This document shows, one piece after another, positions 28,231-43,751 of a stretch of 64,000 bases of DNA (positions are counted from its first letter, which is position 1; each line of letters starts with the position of its first letter). A program made the position numbers and the translations under genes. A model generated the notes under the pieces. The model was not told the DNA's origin. It saw only the letters and a list, made by a program, of their open reading frames with translations, and made no database searches. The stretch comes from Azospirillum sp. TSO22-1 (GTDB lineage Bacteria; Pseudomonadota; Alphaproteobacteria; Azospirillales; Azospirillaceae). The DNA lies in contig NZ_LGQZ01000079.1 of the NCBI RefSeq assembly GCF_003116015.1, positions 1 through 64,000 on the forward strand. Reading direction: 5' to 3'.

Positions 28231-29685
28231 TCAGACCACGCCCTCCGGCGCACCTTTGCGCGTGAACAGGTACGGCACGAAGCTGCGGTGGTGCTCGTCC
28301 ACCGACAGGCCCCGCCCAATCGGCGGGAAGGCGCGCTGCTGGCAGTCGATGCGCTCGCAGATGCGGCAGTTGACGCCGATGGGAACCGCCGCCTTCACGT
28401 CGGTGATGTCGATGCCGGCGGCGTAGACCAACTCGTTGGCGTAGCTCGCCTCGCAGCCGAGGCCGACGGCGAACTGCCGCGAGGGGCGCAGGTAGGCGCC
28501 GCCGCGCTTGGTCACCGTGCGGGCGATGCCGATGTAGGTGGTGCGGTCGGGCATCTCGGCGAACTGCACCAGGATCTTGCCGGGCTGGCCGAACGCCTCG
28601 TGCACGTTCCACAGCGGGCAGGCGCCGCCGAACCGGGCGAAGTGGAAGCGCGTCGCCGAATGCCGCTTGGTGATGTTGCCGGCCATGTCGACCCGCACGA
28701 AGTAGAACGGCACCCCGCGCGCCCCCGGCCGCTGCAAGGTGGACAGCCGGTGGCAGACCTGCTCGAAGCTGGCGCCGAAGCGGCTCTGCAGCTGCTCCAC
28801 GTCGTGCTTGAGGGCGCGCGCCTGGTGCAGGAAGGCGCGGTAGGGCATCACCAATGCGCCGGCGAAGTAGTTGGCCAAGCCCACCCGGCAGATCGAGCGC
28901 GCGTCCTCGCTGGAGAAGTTCGCCTGCCCGATGATCTCCTCGATGATGTCGCGGAAGCCCAGCAGGGCGATCTGGTGCGCCATGTGGAAGGCGCGGCTCG
29001 GCCCGTTCAGCAGCGCCGACAGGCGCAGCGTGCCGGTCGCCTCGTCGTAGGAGCGCATGGCGGTCTCGCCGCCCTCGTCGGCGACGATCTTCACCCGCAC
29101 GTCGTGCCGGCGCTTCAGGACCGCGGCCAGTTCGTTGAGCAGCGCGCCGGCGTGGATCTTCTCGCTGTCCCACAGCCGCTCCGCCGCCTCGTCCAGCGGG
29201 CCGACATAGTTGTTGCAGTAGTGGAAGTAGTCGCGCACCTCCTCGTACGGGAACTGTGCGCGCGTCAGGTCGCTGCCGCCCTCCTGGGCGTCCAGGTTAT
29301 CGGCGAGGCCCTGCACCCGCTCGGTCAGCTTCTGGTAGGCTTGGTGCAGACCGAGCACCCGCCGCGCCAGCTCCGGCGAGGCGCCGACCACGCCGCGCAG
29401 CTCGGCTGCGGCCAGCGGCTCGCCGCCGAACAGCGGGTCGGCCAGGGCTTCGCGCAGGTCGGCGACGAGGCGCGCCTCCTCGTCCTCGATGAAGCTGCTC
29501 AGTTCCACCTCGAACACGGCGCTGACCTTCAGCAGCACCGGAAGCGTCAGGGGGCGCTGGTTGTTCTCCAGCTGATTCAGGTAGCTGGGCGACAGGTCCA
29601 AGGCCTTCGCCAGGGCGGCCTGGGTCATGCCGCGCTGCTCGCGCAGACGGCGCAGCTTGTATCCGAGGTAGAGCTTCTTTTGCAT
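28231..29685 (-). CDS. Short-chain fatty acyl-CoA regulator, ScfR/PccR-like (XRE + IrrE-like)
   Basis: 484 residues. An XRE helix-turn-helix sits at about 8-62 ([22 protein letters not shown], split by the usual turn), followed by a middle IrrE/ImmA-like domain in which the metalloprotease HExxH is degenerate (HMAHQ), and a DUF2083-type C-terminal domain with the cysteine cluster [11 protein letters not shown]. This is the architecture of RamB, PrpR and PccR. PccR controls propionyl-CoA carboxylase in Rhodobacter. It is divergent from pccB with repeated TTCGCAA-type motifs between them. The start at 29685 precedes the HTH directly. Confidence 0.9.
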   Translation of the reverse strand: MQKKLYLGYKLRRLREQRGMTQAALAKALDLSPSYLNQLENNQRPLTLPVLLKVSAVFEVELSSFIEDEEARLVADLREALADPLFGGEPLAAAELRGVVGASPELARRVLGLHQAYQKLTERVQGLADNLDAQEGGSDLTRAQFPYEEVRDYFHYCNNYVGPLDEAAERLWDSEKIHAGALLNELAAVLKRRHDVRVKIVADEGGETAMRSYDEATGTLRLSALLNGPSRAFHMAHQIALLGFRDIIEEIIGQANFSSEDARSICRVGLANYFAGALVMPYRAFLHQARALKHDVEQLQSRFGASFEQVCHRLSTLQRPGARGVPFYFVRVDMAGNITKRHSATRFHFARFGGACPLWNVHEAFGQPGKILVQFAEMPDRTTYIGIARTVTKRGGAYLRPSRQFAVGLGCEASYANELVYAAGIDITDVKAAVPIGVNCRICERIDCQQRAFPPIGRGLSVDEHHRSFVPYLFTRKGAPEGVV

Positions 29686-29704
29686 AGGAACGGATCTTAG
29701 CGGG

Positions 29705-29815
29705 TTCGCAACCTTCGCAAACCATTCTCTGCGTTCGCGAAGTTTTTTGCAAGTTCGCACTATTTCGACCGTGCCTAAGTTTCAGGCGGATTGCAGCGTT
29801 GCGAACTTTGTGAAT
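29705..29815. promoter_or_regulatory. Cluster of TTCGCAA-type motifs (candidate ScfR operators)
   Basis: Direct or inverted copies of a TT(C/T)GCAA-like heptamer occur at 29705, 29714, 29734, 29745 and 29754, and on the other strand near 29800. The pair at 29734 and 29745 has 8+3+8 geometry, like the TTTGCAAA-N3-TTTGCAAA operator reported, as recalled, for PccR. They lie in the 193-bp divergent region between scfR and pccB. Confidence 0.6.
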
Positions 29816-29878
29816 AATCGCCCCAATTCAGACTGGGGCACCCAAGGTGTCCGGCTTCGTTCAAGTGGGAAACGCGGA

Positions 29879-31411
<1,533 letters not shown>

Positions 31412-31428
31412 CGTGAGGTAGGCGTCCC

Positions 31429-33426
<1,998 letters not shown>

Positions 33427-33435
33427 TCTGCTAAT

Positions 33436-33500
33436 CTCCCCTCCCTCGCCCCCTGGCGGGGGAGGGAGGGACCCGCTTGCAGAGCGGGAGGGTGGGGGCA
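33436..33500. repeat. REP-like GC-rich palindrome between pccA and mcm
   Basis: A long palindromic run centred on the CCCCCTGGCGGGGG segment is followed by a second small inverted repeat (acccgcttgcagagcggg). It is a shorter member of the family at 3988, 7174 and 49648, here inside what may be one operon. Confidence 0.65.
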
Positions 33501-33532
33501 AGGTCCCCGCAAGGAATTCTTGGAGGCATTGC

Positions 33533-35686
<2,154 letters not shown>

Positions 35687-35754
35687 GATAAGGGCTGAGG
35701 GCTGCGCGCCCTCAGCACTCTGCGCCAGGGGGCGAGAGCCCCCTGGACCCCTGG

Positions 35755-35782
35755 AAGGCGCCGCGAGGCGCCTTTCTTTTTA
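35755..35782 (+). terminator. Rho-independent terminator after methylmalonyl-CoA mutase gene
   Basis: Stem AAGGCGCC (35755-35762) with GGCGCCTT (35767-35774), GCGA loop, then TCTTTTT. It ends the pccB-pccA-mcm transcript and separates it from the convergent small gene. Confidence 0.85.
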
Positions 35783-35785
35783 AGC

Positions 35786-36091
35786 TCAATGGGTCGTTTC
35801 GGGTTCGTGGGCGATCGGCGTTCCCATTTCGCGGAAGTGGAACAGATGCATGGCCCGCTGGCCGTTGTAGTCCAGCACCCGCAGGTCGTCCGTCTGCTGC
35901 AGGTCCTGGCACACGGCGTCGAAATGCCGGGCGTACCGCTGCTTCACCAGGGACAGCGGCAACTCGTAGGCAAGGAACTTGTCGATCCCCTTGGTCGCCA
36001 GTTTCCTGAGGAGTTGGCGGTCCTCGACCGACTCGTAGGAGGACAGGATGACCAGAGGGCCGCTGCCCGTAAGCAGGAAGAACGCGTGCAT
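35786..36091 (-). CDS. Conserved-looking hypothetical protein
   Basis: 101 residues with no recognised domain. It begins MHAFFLLTGSGPLVILSSYE and has a charged helical middle (SVEDRQLLRKLATKGIDKFL) and a C-terminal segment LRVLDYNGQRAMHLFHF. The composition is that of a globular cytoplasmic protein, with no signal peptide despite the hydrophobic start. A GAGGTGGG site lies just before the ATG. It is convergent with mcm across the terminator. Confidence 0.65.
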   Translation of the reverse strand: MHAFFLLTGSGPLVILSSYESVEDRQLLRKLATKGIDKFLAYELPLSLVKQRYARHFDAVCQDLQQTDDLRVLDYNGQRAMHLFHFREMGTPIAHEPETTH

Positions 36092-36312
36092 CACCCACCT
36101 CGCCGTGACGGCGGGCGTGGAGCTTCGCGTCCACGCCCGGATGCGCAGGGCGGACCGTCTTGAAGCGCCCGCATGATCAATATGTTGCTCGGACAGCCTT
36201 GCTGAAAGTGGGGCCTTCCTTTTGGGTTTGCCCGGCGGTCTGCCGTTGTGGCTCCTGCTTCCTCCCTCTAGACTTCTGCCGCTTTCCAGACGTGACAAGG
36301 CCTCCAGTCCGA

Positions 36313-36741
36313 ATGCCTTCCGACAGCCTGCCCCTCACCGTCGCCGACCAGATCGATCCCGCCGTGGCCGACCAGCTGTTCGATGGCCTGCGTGCGTACA
36401 ACGAGGTGCACGCCGGCGCCTTCGACCGGCAGTCCCTGATGGTCGCCGCGCACGCGCCGGACGGCGCGCTGGCCGGCGGCATCACCGGCTTCACCCAGTG
36501 GCAGTGGCTGTACGTCGATTACCTTTGGGTGGCCGAGGAACAGCGCCGCTCCGGCCTCGGCTCGCGCCTGCTGCGCGCGGCGGAGGACGAAGCGCGGCGC
36601 CGCGGCTGCCGCTGGTCGCGGCTCAACACCTACAGCTTCCAGGCGCCGGGCTTCTACGCCGGGCACGGCTACGAACCATGTGGCGAGATCGAGGACTACC
36701 CGCCGGGCCATCGCCTGATCTGGCTGCGCAAGGCGCTCTGA
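36313..36741 (+). CDS. GNAT family N-acetyltransferase
   Basis: 142 residues with the GNAT core: strand YVDYLWVAEEQRRSGLGSRLL, which holds the acetyl-CoA pyrophosphate loop R/Q-x-x-G-x-G/A as RRSGLGS, then an amphipathic helix and NTYSFQAPGFYAGHGYEPCG, the classic motif B. The acyl acceptor is unknown. The next gene starts 1 nt after its stop, so the two are probably cotranscribed. Confidence 0.88.
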   Translation: MPSDSLPLTVADQIDPAVADQLFDGLRAYNEVHAGAFDRQSLMVAAHAPDGALAGGITGFTQWQWLYVDYLWVAEEQRRSGLGSRLLRAAEDEARRRGCRWSRLNTYSFQAPGFYAGHGYEPCGEIEDYPPGHRLIWLRKAL

Positions 36742-36742
36742 C

Positions 36743-37438
36743 GTGCCGATCGCCGCGGAAACCGAGTTGTACGCCCCGGTGAAGGCCTTCCTGGAGGGCC
36801 AGGGCTATGTGGTGAAGGCGGAGATCCACAGCTGCGACCTCGTGGCCGTGCGCGGCGAGGAGCCGCCGGTGATCGTCGAACTGAAGAAGCGCTTCACGCT
36901 GGAACTGCTGTTGCAGGGCGTGGACCGGCTGGCGGTAACGGACGCCGTCTATCTCGCCGTGCCGCAGCCGGGCCGCCGCGCCTCCGGCCCGTCGCCGTAT
37001 GATTCCAACGTGAAGAAGCTGTGCCGCCGCCTCGGCCTCGGGCTGCTGATCGTCGATCCGGCGCGCAGCGAGCGGCACCGGGTGGAGGTGCTGCTCGACC
37101 CCGTGCCCTACACCCCGCGCAAGGACAGGAAGCGCGCCACCCGGCTGCTCGGCGAGCACGCGCGGCGGGCCGGCGACCCGAACCGCGGCGGCTCGACCCG
37201 CGTGCCCATCGTGACGGCGTACCGGCAGGACGCGTTGCGCTGCGCCCGGCTGCTGCACGCCGGGGGGCCGATGACGCTGAAGGCGCTGCGCGCGGCGGGC
37301 GCGCCGGCCGACGTGGCGAAGATCCTCCAGCAGGACGTCTACGGCTGGTTCGAGCGGGTCGAGCGCAGCACCTACCATGTGTCGGAAGGCGGGGTTCAGG
37401 GGATCGCCATCTTCGCCTATGCTCTGGAGGACGCATAA
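36743..37438 (+). CDS. DUF2161 family protein with PD-(D/E)XK nuclease-like core
   Basis: 231 residues, GTG start immediately behind the GNAT gene. The N-terminal half (about 5-110) has an early glutamate (AETELYAP), then CDLVAVRGEEPPVIVELKK, which fits the D-Xn-(E)-X-K active site of the PD-(D/E)XK superfamily. The C-terminal part (about 140-231) looks like a helical winged-helix region (LKALRAAGAPADVAKILQQ). DUF2161 proteins are predicted phosphodiesterases of unknown substrate. No methylase or helicase neighbours it. Confidence 0.8.
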   Translation: MPIAAETELYAPVKAFLEGQGYVVKAEIHSCDLVAVRGEEPPVIVELKKRFTLELLLQGVDRLAVTDAVYLAVPQPGRRASGPSPYDSNVKKLCRRLGLGLLIVDPARSERHRVEVLLDPVPYTPRKDRKRATRLLGEHARRAGDPNRGGSTRVPIVTAYRQDALRCARLLHAGGPMTLKALRAAGAPADVAKILQQDVYGWFERVERSTYHVSEGGVQGIAIFAYALEDA

Positions 37439-37462
37439 GCAAGGCCAAGGGAGGGACGGGGC

Positions 37463-38203
37463 ATGGCGACGCTGATCGTGACGGGCGGCAGCCGCGGCAT
37501 CGGCGCCGCGGTGGCGCGGTTGGGGGCGCAGCGCGGGTACGCGGTGGCGGTGAACTACGCGTCCAACGCTGCGGCGGCCGAGGCCACCGTCCGCGCCATC
37601 CACGACGCCGGCGGCGTGGCCGAAGCATTCCAGGGCGACGTGGCCGCCGAGGCGGACGTGTGCGCCCTGTTCGAGGCGGCGGAACGGCTGGGGCCGCTGG
37701 CAGCGCTGGTCAACAGCGCCGGCATCGTCGGGCCGTACGGCCGGCTGGACGAGGCGGACGTGGACGGGCTGCGGCGCACGGTGGAGATCAACGTGATGGG
37801 CAGCATCCTGTGCTGCCGCGAAGCGGTGAAACGGCTGTCCACCCGGCACGGAGGGACGGGCGGGGCGATCGTCAACCTCGGTTCCATGGCGGCCGAACTG
37901 GGCTCGCCGGGCGAGTTCGTCACCTACGCGGCGAGCAAAGGGGCCATCGACAGCCTGACCATCGGCCTGGCGCGCGAGGTGGCCAAGGAAGGCGTCCGGG
38001 TCAACGCCGTGCGGCCGGGGCTGATCGACACCGACATCCAGATGATTCCGGGGGTGGGCAGCCGGCTCGACAAGTTCGCCACCTCGCCGCCCATCGGCCG
38101 GCCGGGCACGGCGGAGGAGACGGCGGAGGCGATCCTGTGGCTGCTGTCGGACGCCGCGTCGTACGTGACCGGGGCGGTGCTGAACGTGAGCGGGGGGCGG
38201 TAA
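37463..38203 (+). CDS. Short-chain dehydrogenase/reductase (SDR) family oxidoreductase
   Basis: 246 residues. The NAD(P)-binding TGGSRGIG motif is at 7-14, NSAG follows in the middle and the catalytic Tyr-Lys pair is YAASK. The C-terminal PGLIDTDI and TGAVLNVSGGR are standard for FabG-like classical SDRs. The substrate cannot be predicted. It is convergent with the NACHT gene, whose stop lies 35 nt beyond. Confidence 0.92.
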   Translation: MATLIVTGGSRGIGAAVARLGAQRGYAVAVNYASNAAAAEATVRAIHDAGGVAEAFQGDVAAEADVCALFEAAERLGPLAALVNSAGIVGPYGRLDEADVDGLRRTVEINVMGSILCCREAVKRLSTRHGGTGGAIVNLGSMAAELGSPGEFVTYAASKGAIDSLTIGLAREVAKEGVRVNAVRPGLIDTDIQMIPGVGSRLDKFATSPPIGRPGTAEETAEAILWLLSDAASYVTGAVLNVSGGR

Positions 38204-38238
38204 GGTCCTTTCCAACATCTGCTGCGTCCGGTCCGTGG

Positions 38239-41200
38239 TTACCGTTTCGCCGTCATGTTGAATGTTTGGAGTGCAAGGCGGGCACTGCGGGATACGCCGT
38301 CGTCCTCGTCCCGCGTGGCGTCCTCCAGCAGCTCGCCTGCTCTTTCGTGTTTGAAGTTTTCCAGCGCTTTGACGGCAGTTCCCCGGACACTTGCCGATGG
38401 GTGTTTGAGCAATGTTGCAAAAGTTGCAAATGACGATTCTTTGCCAATTTTAGAGAGCGCCTCCATGTACAGCTGCAGCCGCGTATCGGTTGCATTGTTG
38501 CCGACGGCATCGGCTCCGAGCGCCAGAAACAGGAGGAGGCGCCGCCAACGGCACTGCCGCATTGTCAAACGTTCCAGTGTGGGAACGGCCTGCTCCGCTT
38601 TGAGTTGGCCGAGCGCGTGAGCAAGGGCGCACTGCCGCCAACGGGATCTCGTTGTCTTCAGAGCCTCGATCAACCCATCGATCTTGTCGGGTGTAACTGT
38701 CGCTGCCACAGCGTCGGCAGCTTGCTTCCAACAGTGCTTGTCGCCCATCAACTCATAGGCTTTCTGGAAGAACACGTGCAGGGAGCGTGTGCCGACCTCT
38801 TCAAGCGCCGAGGCGCGAACACGCTGATCCGCATCGGACAAGGCGTCGCACAAGACGGCGTTCTGATCGATGTCTGGAAGGTGCTGCAAGCTTTTGAGTG
38901 CATCAGCGCGCACCATCGGGTCTTGATCCTTTAGGCGCTCAGTGAGCGATGTTTGTAAGGCGCGGGTGAGTGCCTGGTGATCGCTATCATGATTGTGTGT
39001 CTTTAAGATAAGTTTCTTTATAATGCTCTGCATCGTGGAGACAGCCGCCATTCGAACGTGGGCGTTCGTGTCGTTGCAGGCCTGAATGACGGCCGGGACG
39101 CTTATGTCAGGCGAAATGTTTATGTAAGCATACGTGGTCGCTCTTCTGACTTTTTCGGCGGTATCCCGGAAACATATCTCCAGCAAATCGGGCAATCTCT
39201 CCGGAAAAAGGTCGTTCGCAATTTTTATTGCGGACAATTTGTCATCAATTTCTTTAGAATTAATCATTCTATTTATTGCAGCAAATATTTTTCTCCCGAA
39301 TTTTTCTTTAATTGGCGTAGATATATCTTTTTGTGGAGCAAATAAAGTATTACCAAATCTTGCGTTCGCAAAGTGAGTTAACGCAATATCAAATAAATAA
39401 TCATCACTGTCTTCGAAAAGTCTGATTATAATTTCATCTCCGCAATACATTCCTATCTTATTAAGTTGAATAAGGCCGGCTGCGCGAATTTTTGCTGCGT
39501 TGTCATTTAGGAATTCCATGGAAAGTTTGTGTCTTTCTTTGTATTCAAGTCGATCAAATGCGTCGGCTATGAGAATCCTGATCTTGCTATCCGGCTCCGA
39601 GCGTAAGACGTGCAACAGCATTTTGGGGCGGTCTGGTGATGGAATTTTCACCAGAAGAGAAACCGCTTGGGCGCGCAGTTTCGGATCCTCGTTACGGGTT
39701 AATTCCACGATGGTGTCGAAGGAGGCAACACCCTGCAGTGCCAATTTTTGCATAATATTTATACGTTCACTACCATGGCTTGTGCTTAGGGTTGCTGTCA
39801 GTTCTCGAACGGCGAAATGATTTCTCAAAATAATATGTATGAATTCATAGTCATCCTCGATTTTTCGCAATAAAAGTGTGTGGCAAGAATAATCAAAAAA
39901 TAGTTGTGTTTGCCAAGGTATGGTGCGACGGATTTTAAGCCATAGCTTTGCTGCGGTGTTGAGGCTTGCTTGCTTGCTATGAGTGCTGTTCCGTCGAACG
40001 GATAATACGAAAAGCAGAACGACCCATGCTGCCGCCATTGCTGCGGCGGCGCTGGCTGTGAGGGTGGCAACAGCGACAGCTGCGCCAGCGGCGAACAGTC
40101 CTACGTCGCCAATGATTGCCAGCGCTCCGAGCAGCATGGCGAGCATCGCGGTATCGTAGAGCGGCGGAAACGGTCCGAAGTACCAATCCATCAACCAACC
40201 GATGAAGGCGCCCAAGCCGAACGCCGCGCTACACACCAAGCCGGCAATGAGACGCTCGTCTGGAGCTTCGAGCGCCACCTGAGCCAGGGTAATGAGGCAC
40301 CCCGCCGCCGCCGCCGCCAGCCATCCGTGGTCGGGGAAAAGAGCCGCGGCCACACTGGCGCCAACAACTGGTAGGGCGACGCAGCGAATCCATCGGGCCA
40401 CGGCGTACATACGCCGTAGACGCCGAGGCACGTCATTCGGCATGTCTTTAGGCATGAAGGCCATCGTCAGCAACGATGCCGTTGCTAGCGCAGACAGTGC
40501 TGCGACATCGGAAGGGCTGCCGAACAGTCGGGCCGCAGCGTTGCCAACGGTGCCGATCACGGCAAGGGCGCCTATGATCAGCGCTCCGCGGATGGCGTAG
40601 AGCGCAGTTTGAGAAGCCCAAGGTGGAAGCCAGGGGAGGTTATCCTCGTCTGCGGCATATATGCTGAGGGCACAGAGCACCGCAATTGGAGGGGGGTAGA
40701 GGATGCTGCCGTCCAGCCCTCCCGCAATGGCTTGGATTCCACTCGCGGCCACGCCCAGGGCGGTGGCGAGCAGCAGAGCCGCCGGCAAGAAGATTTCGTT
40801 TGGAGCGCTGCTCGAGGTGTGTTTCGGGGTGAGGAAGAAACCCCCGATCTTGCGTCCGGAGAACCGAACCTGAGCCCGTTCGCTCAGCGCGATGGCGAGG
40901 TTGGCAAGGTAGTGGTTGACCTCGTCCCGGGAGTAGTGCGTCGCCAGTGTCTCCCGTGAGTTCGGGTTCCAATGGCGGTTGGCCTTCCGGAAGGCCTCGC
41001 GCTGCATCATGCGGTCGATGAAGTTGTCGAACAGGCTGAGGCGCCGCTCATGCAGTGGCAATTCCTTGCCGATCTCGGAGCGCTCCATGCCGCGGTAGGC
41101 CAGCGCCATCATGCTCAGGGTCAATGGGTTTCGCGCCAGTTCGGTCAGCGCCTTGTCGTCGGCCAGTCCTTCGCTCAACGCGTCGGCGCCCGCCTTGACC

Positions 41201-42261
41201 AGATACGCGGTGACCTGTTCGTCGCGCAACGGCTGCAAGGTCACCGCGCCGGTGAGCCGCAACTTCGTGTCGTTGCCGTGCTCCAGCGGCTGGTACTCGA
41301 TGAGCCGGGACGCCACGACGGTTGGAAGCTGTGAGTGCCGGGCCAGCAGCGTATTGTTTAGATACTCAGCGAACATCGGAAGGAAACGGTCGCTGATCTC
41401 GTCCAAGCCGTCGAGCAGGAGAACCACCGAGCCTCTTTCGATCCAACTGTCGACTACGGCGGGCGAGAGGGCCGGAACCCGGAGGGATCCCACCAGGAAT
41501 GCGATTCGGTTCTGGATCGTGAGGTCGGTTGCCGGATCTTCCTTTGGTGTCTCGTCCTGTTGCAACTTGCCCCTGTTTTCTTTCGGAGCCCGGTTGGTGT
41601 GGAATCGCCCGGCCTTTTCCTGGATGAGGACGCTCTGAAAGCGCGACAGGCTTTCCAAGATCGGCACAGGGGCGGAATCGTCGGCCAGCGCCCGCGCGAT
41701 CAGGTCGCGGGCAAAAATCAGCAGAGTCGTGCTTTTGCCGGATCCCGGCGCCCCGAAGAGAAGGAGTCGGCGATCAAAATGTTCGTAGGCCTCCTGAAAA
41801 GTTGAGAATGCGTGGCCGCTCCCGCTCATGCTTTCCGGGTAGTGCCAGGGATTCGTGACGTCGGAGCGTTCGTCCATGTTGAGGCTGAGCAGAAGCGCGT
41901 GATGAATCGAGGCGTTGAGCCTGTTCTCGACCTCGCGCTTCATGTGTTGCAGGTAGCGGCGGCGGACGTCGGTCATGTCGCCGGCCGCGTCAGCACGCCC
42001 GGACGGCAGTTCGTTGTCTTTCCCACTGCCCTTCACGAGGCGAACGAGGATTATTGCCATGATGGCGATGAATAAAACGATAGCCACCAATACGATGGTG
42101 TTTCCGCCTGGTGTTCCCGACAGGTCAATAATGCTGCTATCTCGCAGGAATTCCACCACAGCCATGCCGCCTTCCAAGGCGCCCTTGCCGACATCCAGGA
42201 CCGTAATGGCTACGAGCAATGCCGCCGCGACCGCGGCTATCAGGTGCACCTTGTTATTCAT
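38239..42261 (-). CDS. Membrane-anchored NACHT NTPase with HEAT-repeat C-terminus (bacterial NLR-like)
   Basis: 1340 residues from the ATG at 42261; an upstream GTG at 42315 is possible. Order: two membrane helices (about 5-23, 55-75), a cytosolic linker, then NACHT with Walker A GAPGSGKST (170-178) and Walker B LLLDGLDEIS (281-290). A hydrophobic block of several helices follows (about 490-755), then EFIHIILRNHFAVREL (806-821), which resembles the F-H-x5-(Q/E)YFA motif closing many NACHT modules. About 500 residues of HEAT-like helical repeats follow (about 830-1330, e.g. LRAQAVSLLVKI, VRADALKSLQHL, VRASALEEVG). NACHT-HEAT proteins of bacteria are STAND NTPases and several protect against phage; here the helices suggest a membrane effector. 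The gene stands alone and part of it is very AT-rich, suggesting transfer. Confidence 0.85.
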   Translation of the reverse strand: MNNKVHLIAAVAAALLVAITVLDVGKGALEGGMAVVEFLRDSSIIDLSGTPGGNTIVLVAIVLFIAIMAIILVRLVKGSGKDNELPSGRADAAGDMTDVRRRYLQHMKREVENRLNASIHHALLLSLNMDERSDVTNPWHYPESMSGSGHAFSTFQEAYEHFDRRLLLFGAPGSGKSTTLLIFARDLIARALADDSAPVPILESLSRFQSVLIQEKAGRFHTNRAPKENRGKLQQDETPKEDPATDLTIQNRIAFLVGSLRVPALSPAVVDSWIERGSVVLLLDGLDEISDRFLPMFAEYLNNTLLARHSQLPTVVASRLIEYQPLEHGNDTKLRLTGAVTLQPLRDEQVTAYLVKAGADALSEGLADDKALTELARNPLTLSMMALAYRGMERSEIGKELPLHERRLSLFDNFIDRMMQREAFRKANRHWNPNSRETLATHYSRDEVNHYLANLAIALSERAQVRFSGRKIGGFFLTPKHTSSSAPNEIFLPAALLLATALGVAASGIQAIAGGLDGSILYPPPIAVLCALSIYAADEDNLPWLPPWASQTALYAIRGALIIGALAVIGTVGNAAARLFGSPSDVAALSALATASLLTMAFMPKDMPNDVPRRLRRMYAVARWIRCVALPVVGASVAAALFPDHGWLAAAAAGCLITLAQVALEAPDERLIAGLVCSAAFGLGAFIGWLMDWYFGPFPPLYDTAMLAMLLGALAIIGDVGLFAAGAAVAVATLTASAAAAMAAAWVVLLFVLSVRRNSTHSKQASLNTAAKLWLKIRRTIPWQTQLFFDYSCHTLLLRKIEDDYEFIHIILRNHFAVRELTATLSTSHGSERINIMQKLALQGVASFDTIVELTRNEDPKLRAQAVSLLVKIPSPDRPKMLLHVLRSEPDSKIRILIADAFDRLEYKERHKLSMEFLNDNAAKIRAAGLIQLNKIGMYCGDEIIIRLFEDSDDYLFDIALTHFANARFGNTLFAPQKDISTPIKEKFGRKIFAAINRMINSKEIDDKLSAIKIANDLFPERLPDLLEICFRDTAEKVRRATTYAYINISPDISVPAVIQACNDTNAHVRMAAVSTMQSIIKKLILKTHNHDSDHQALTRALQTSLTERLKDQDPMVRADALKSLQHLPDIDQNAVLCDALSDADQRVRASALEEVGTRSLHVFFQKAYELMGDKHCWKQAADAVAATVTPDKIDGLIEALKTTRSRWRQCALAHALGQLKAEQAVPTLERLTMRQCRWRRLLLFLALGADAVGNNATDTRLQLYMEALSKIGKESSFATFATLLKHPSASVRGTAVKALENFKHERAGELLEDATRDEDDGVSRSARLALQTFNMTAKR

Positions 42262-42407
42262 GACCAACTCGCTCAGGGAATATCCGCTTGCAACAGAATG
42301 GTGTCGACGGGGCACAGGGGCTCAGGCGAGCGGGTGGCAGGATACACCCGGCGGTACAGGTGTGGCAAACCAGCGCGCGGAACAGTGGGGGGTAAAGACC
42401 CTTCCCG

Positions 42408-43747
<1,340 letters not shown>

Positions 43748-43751
<4 letters not shown>

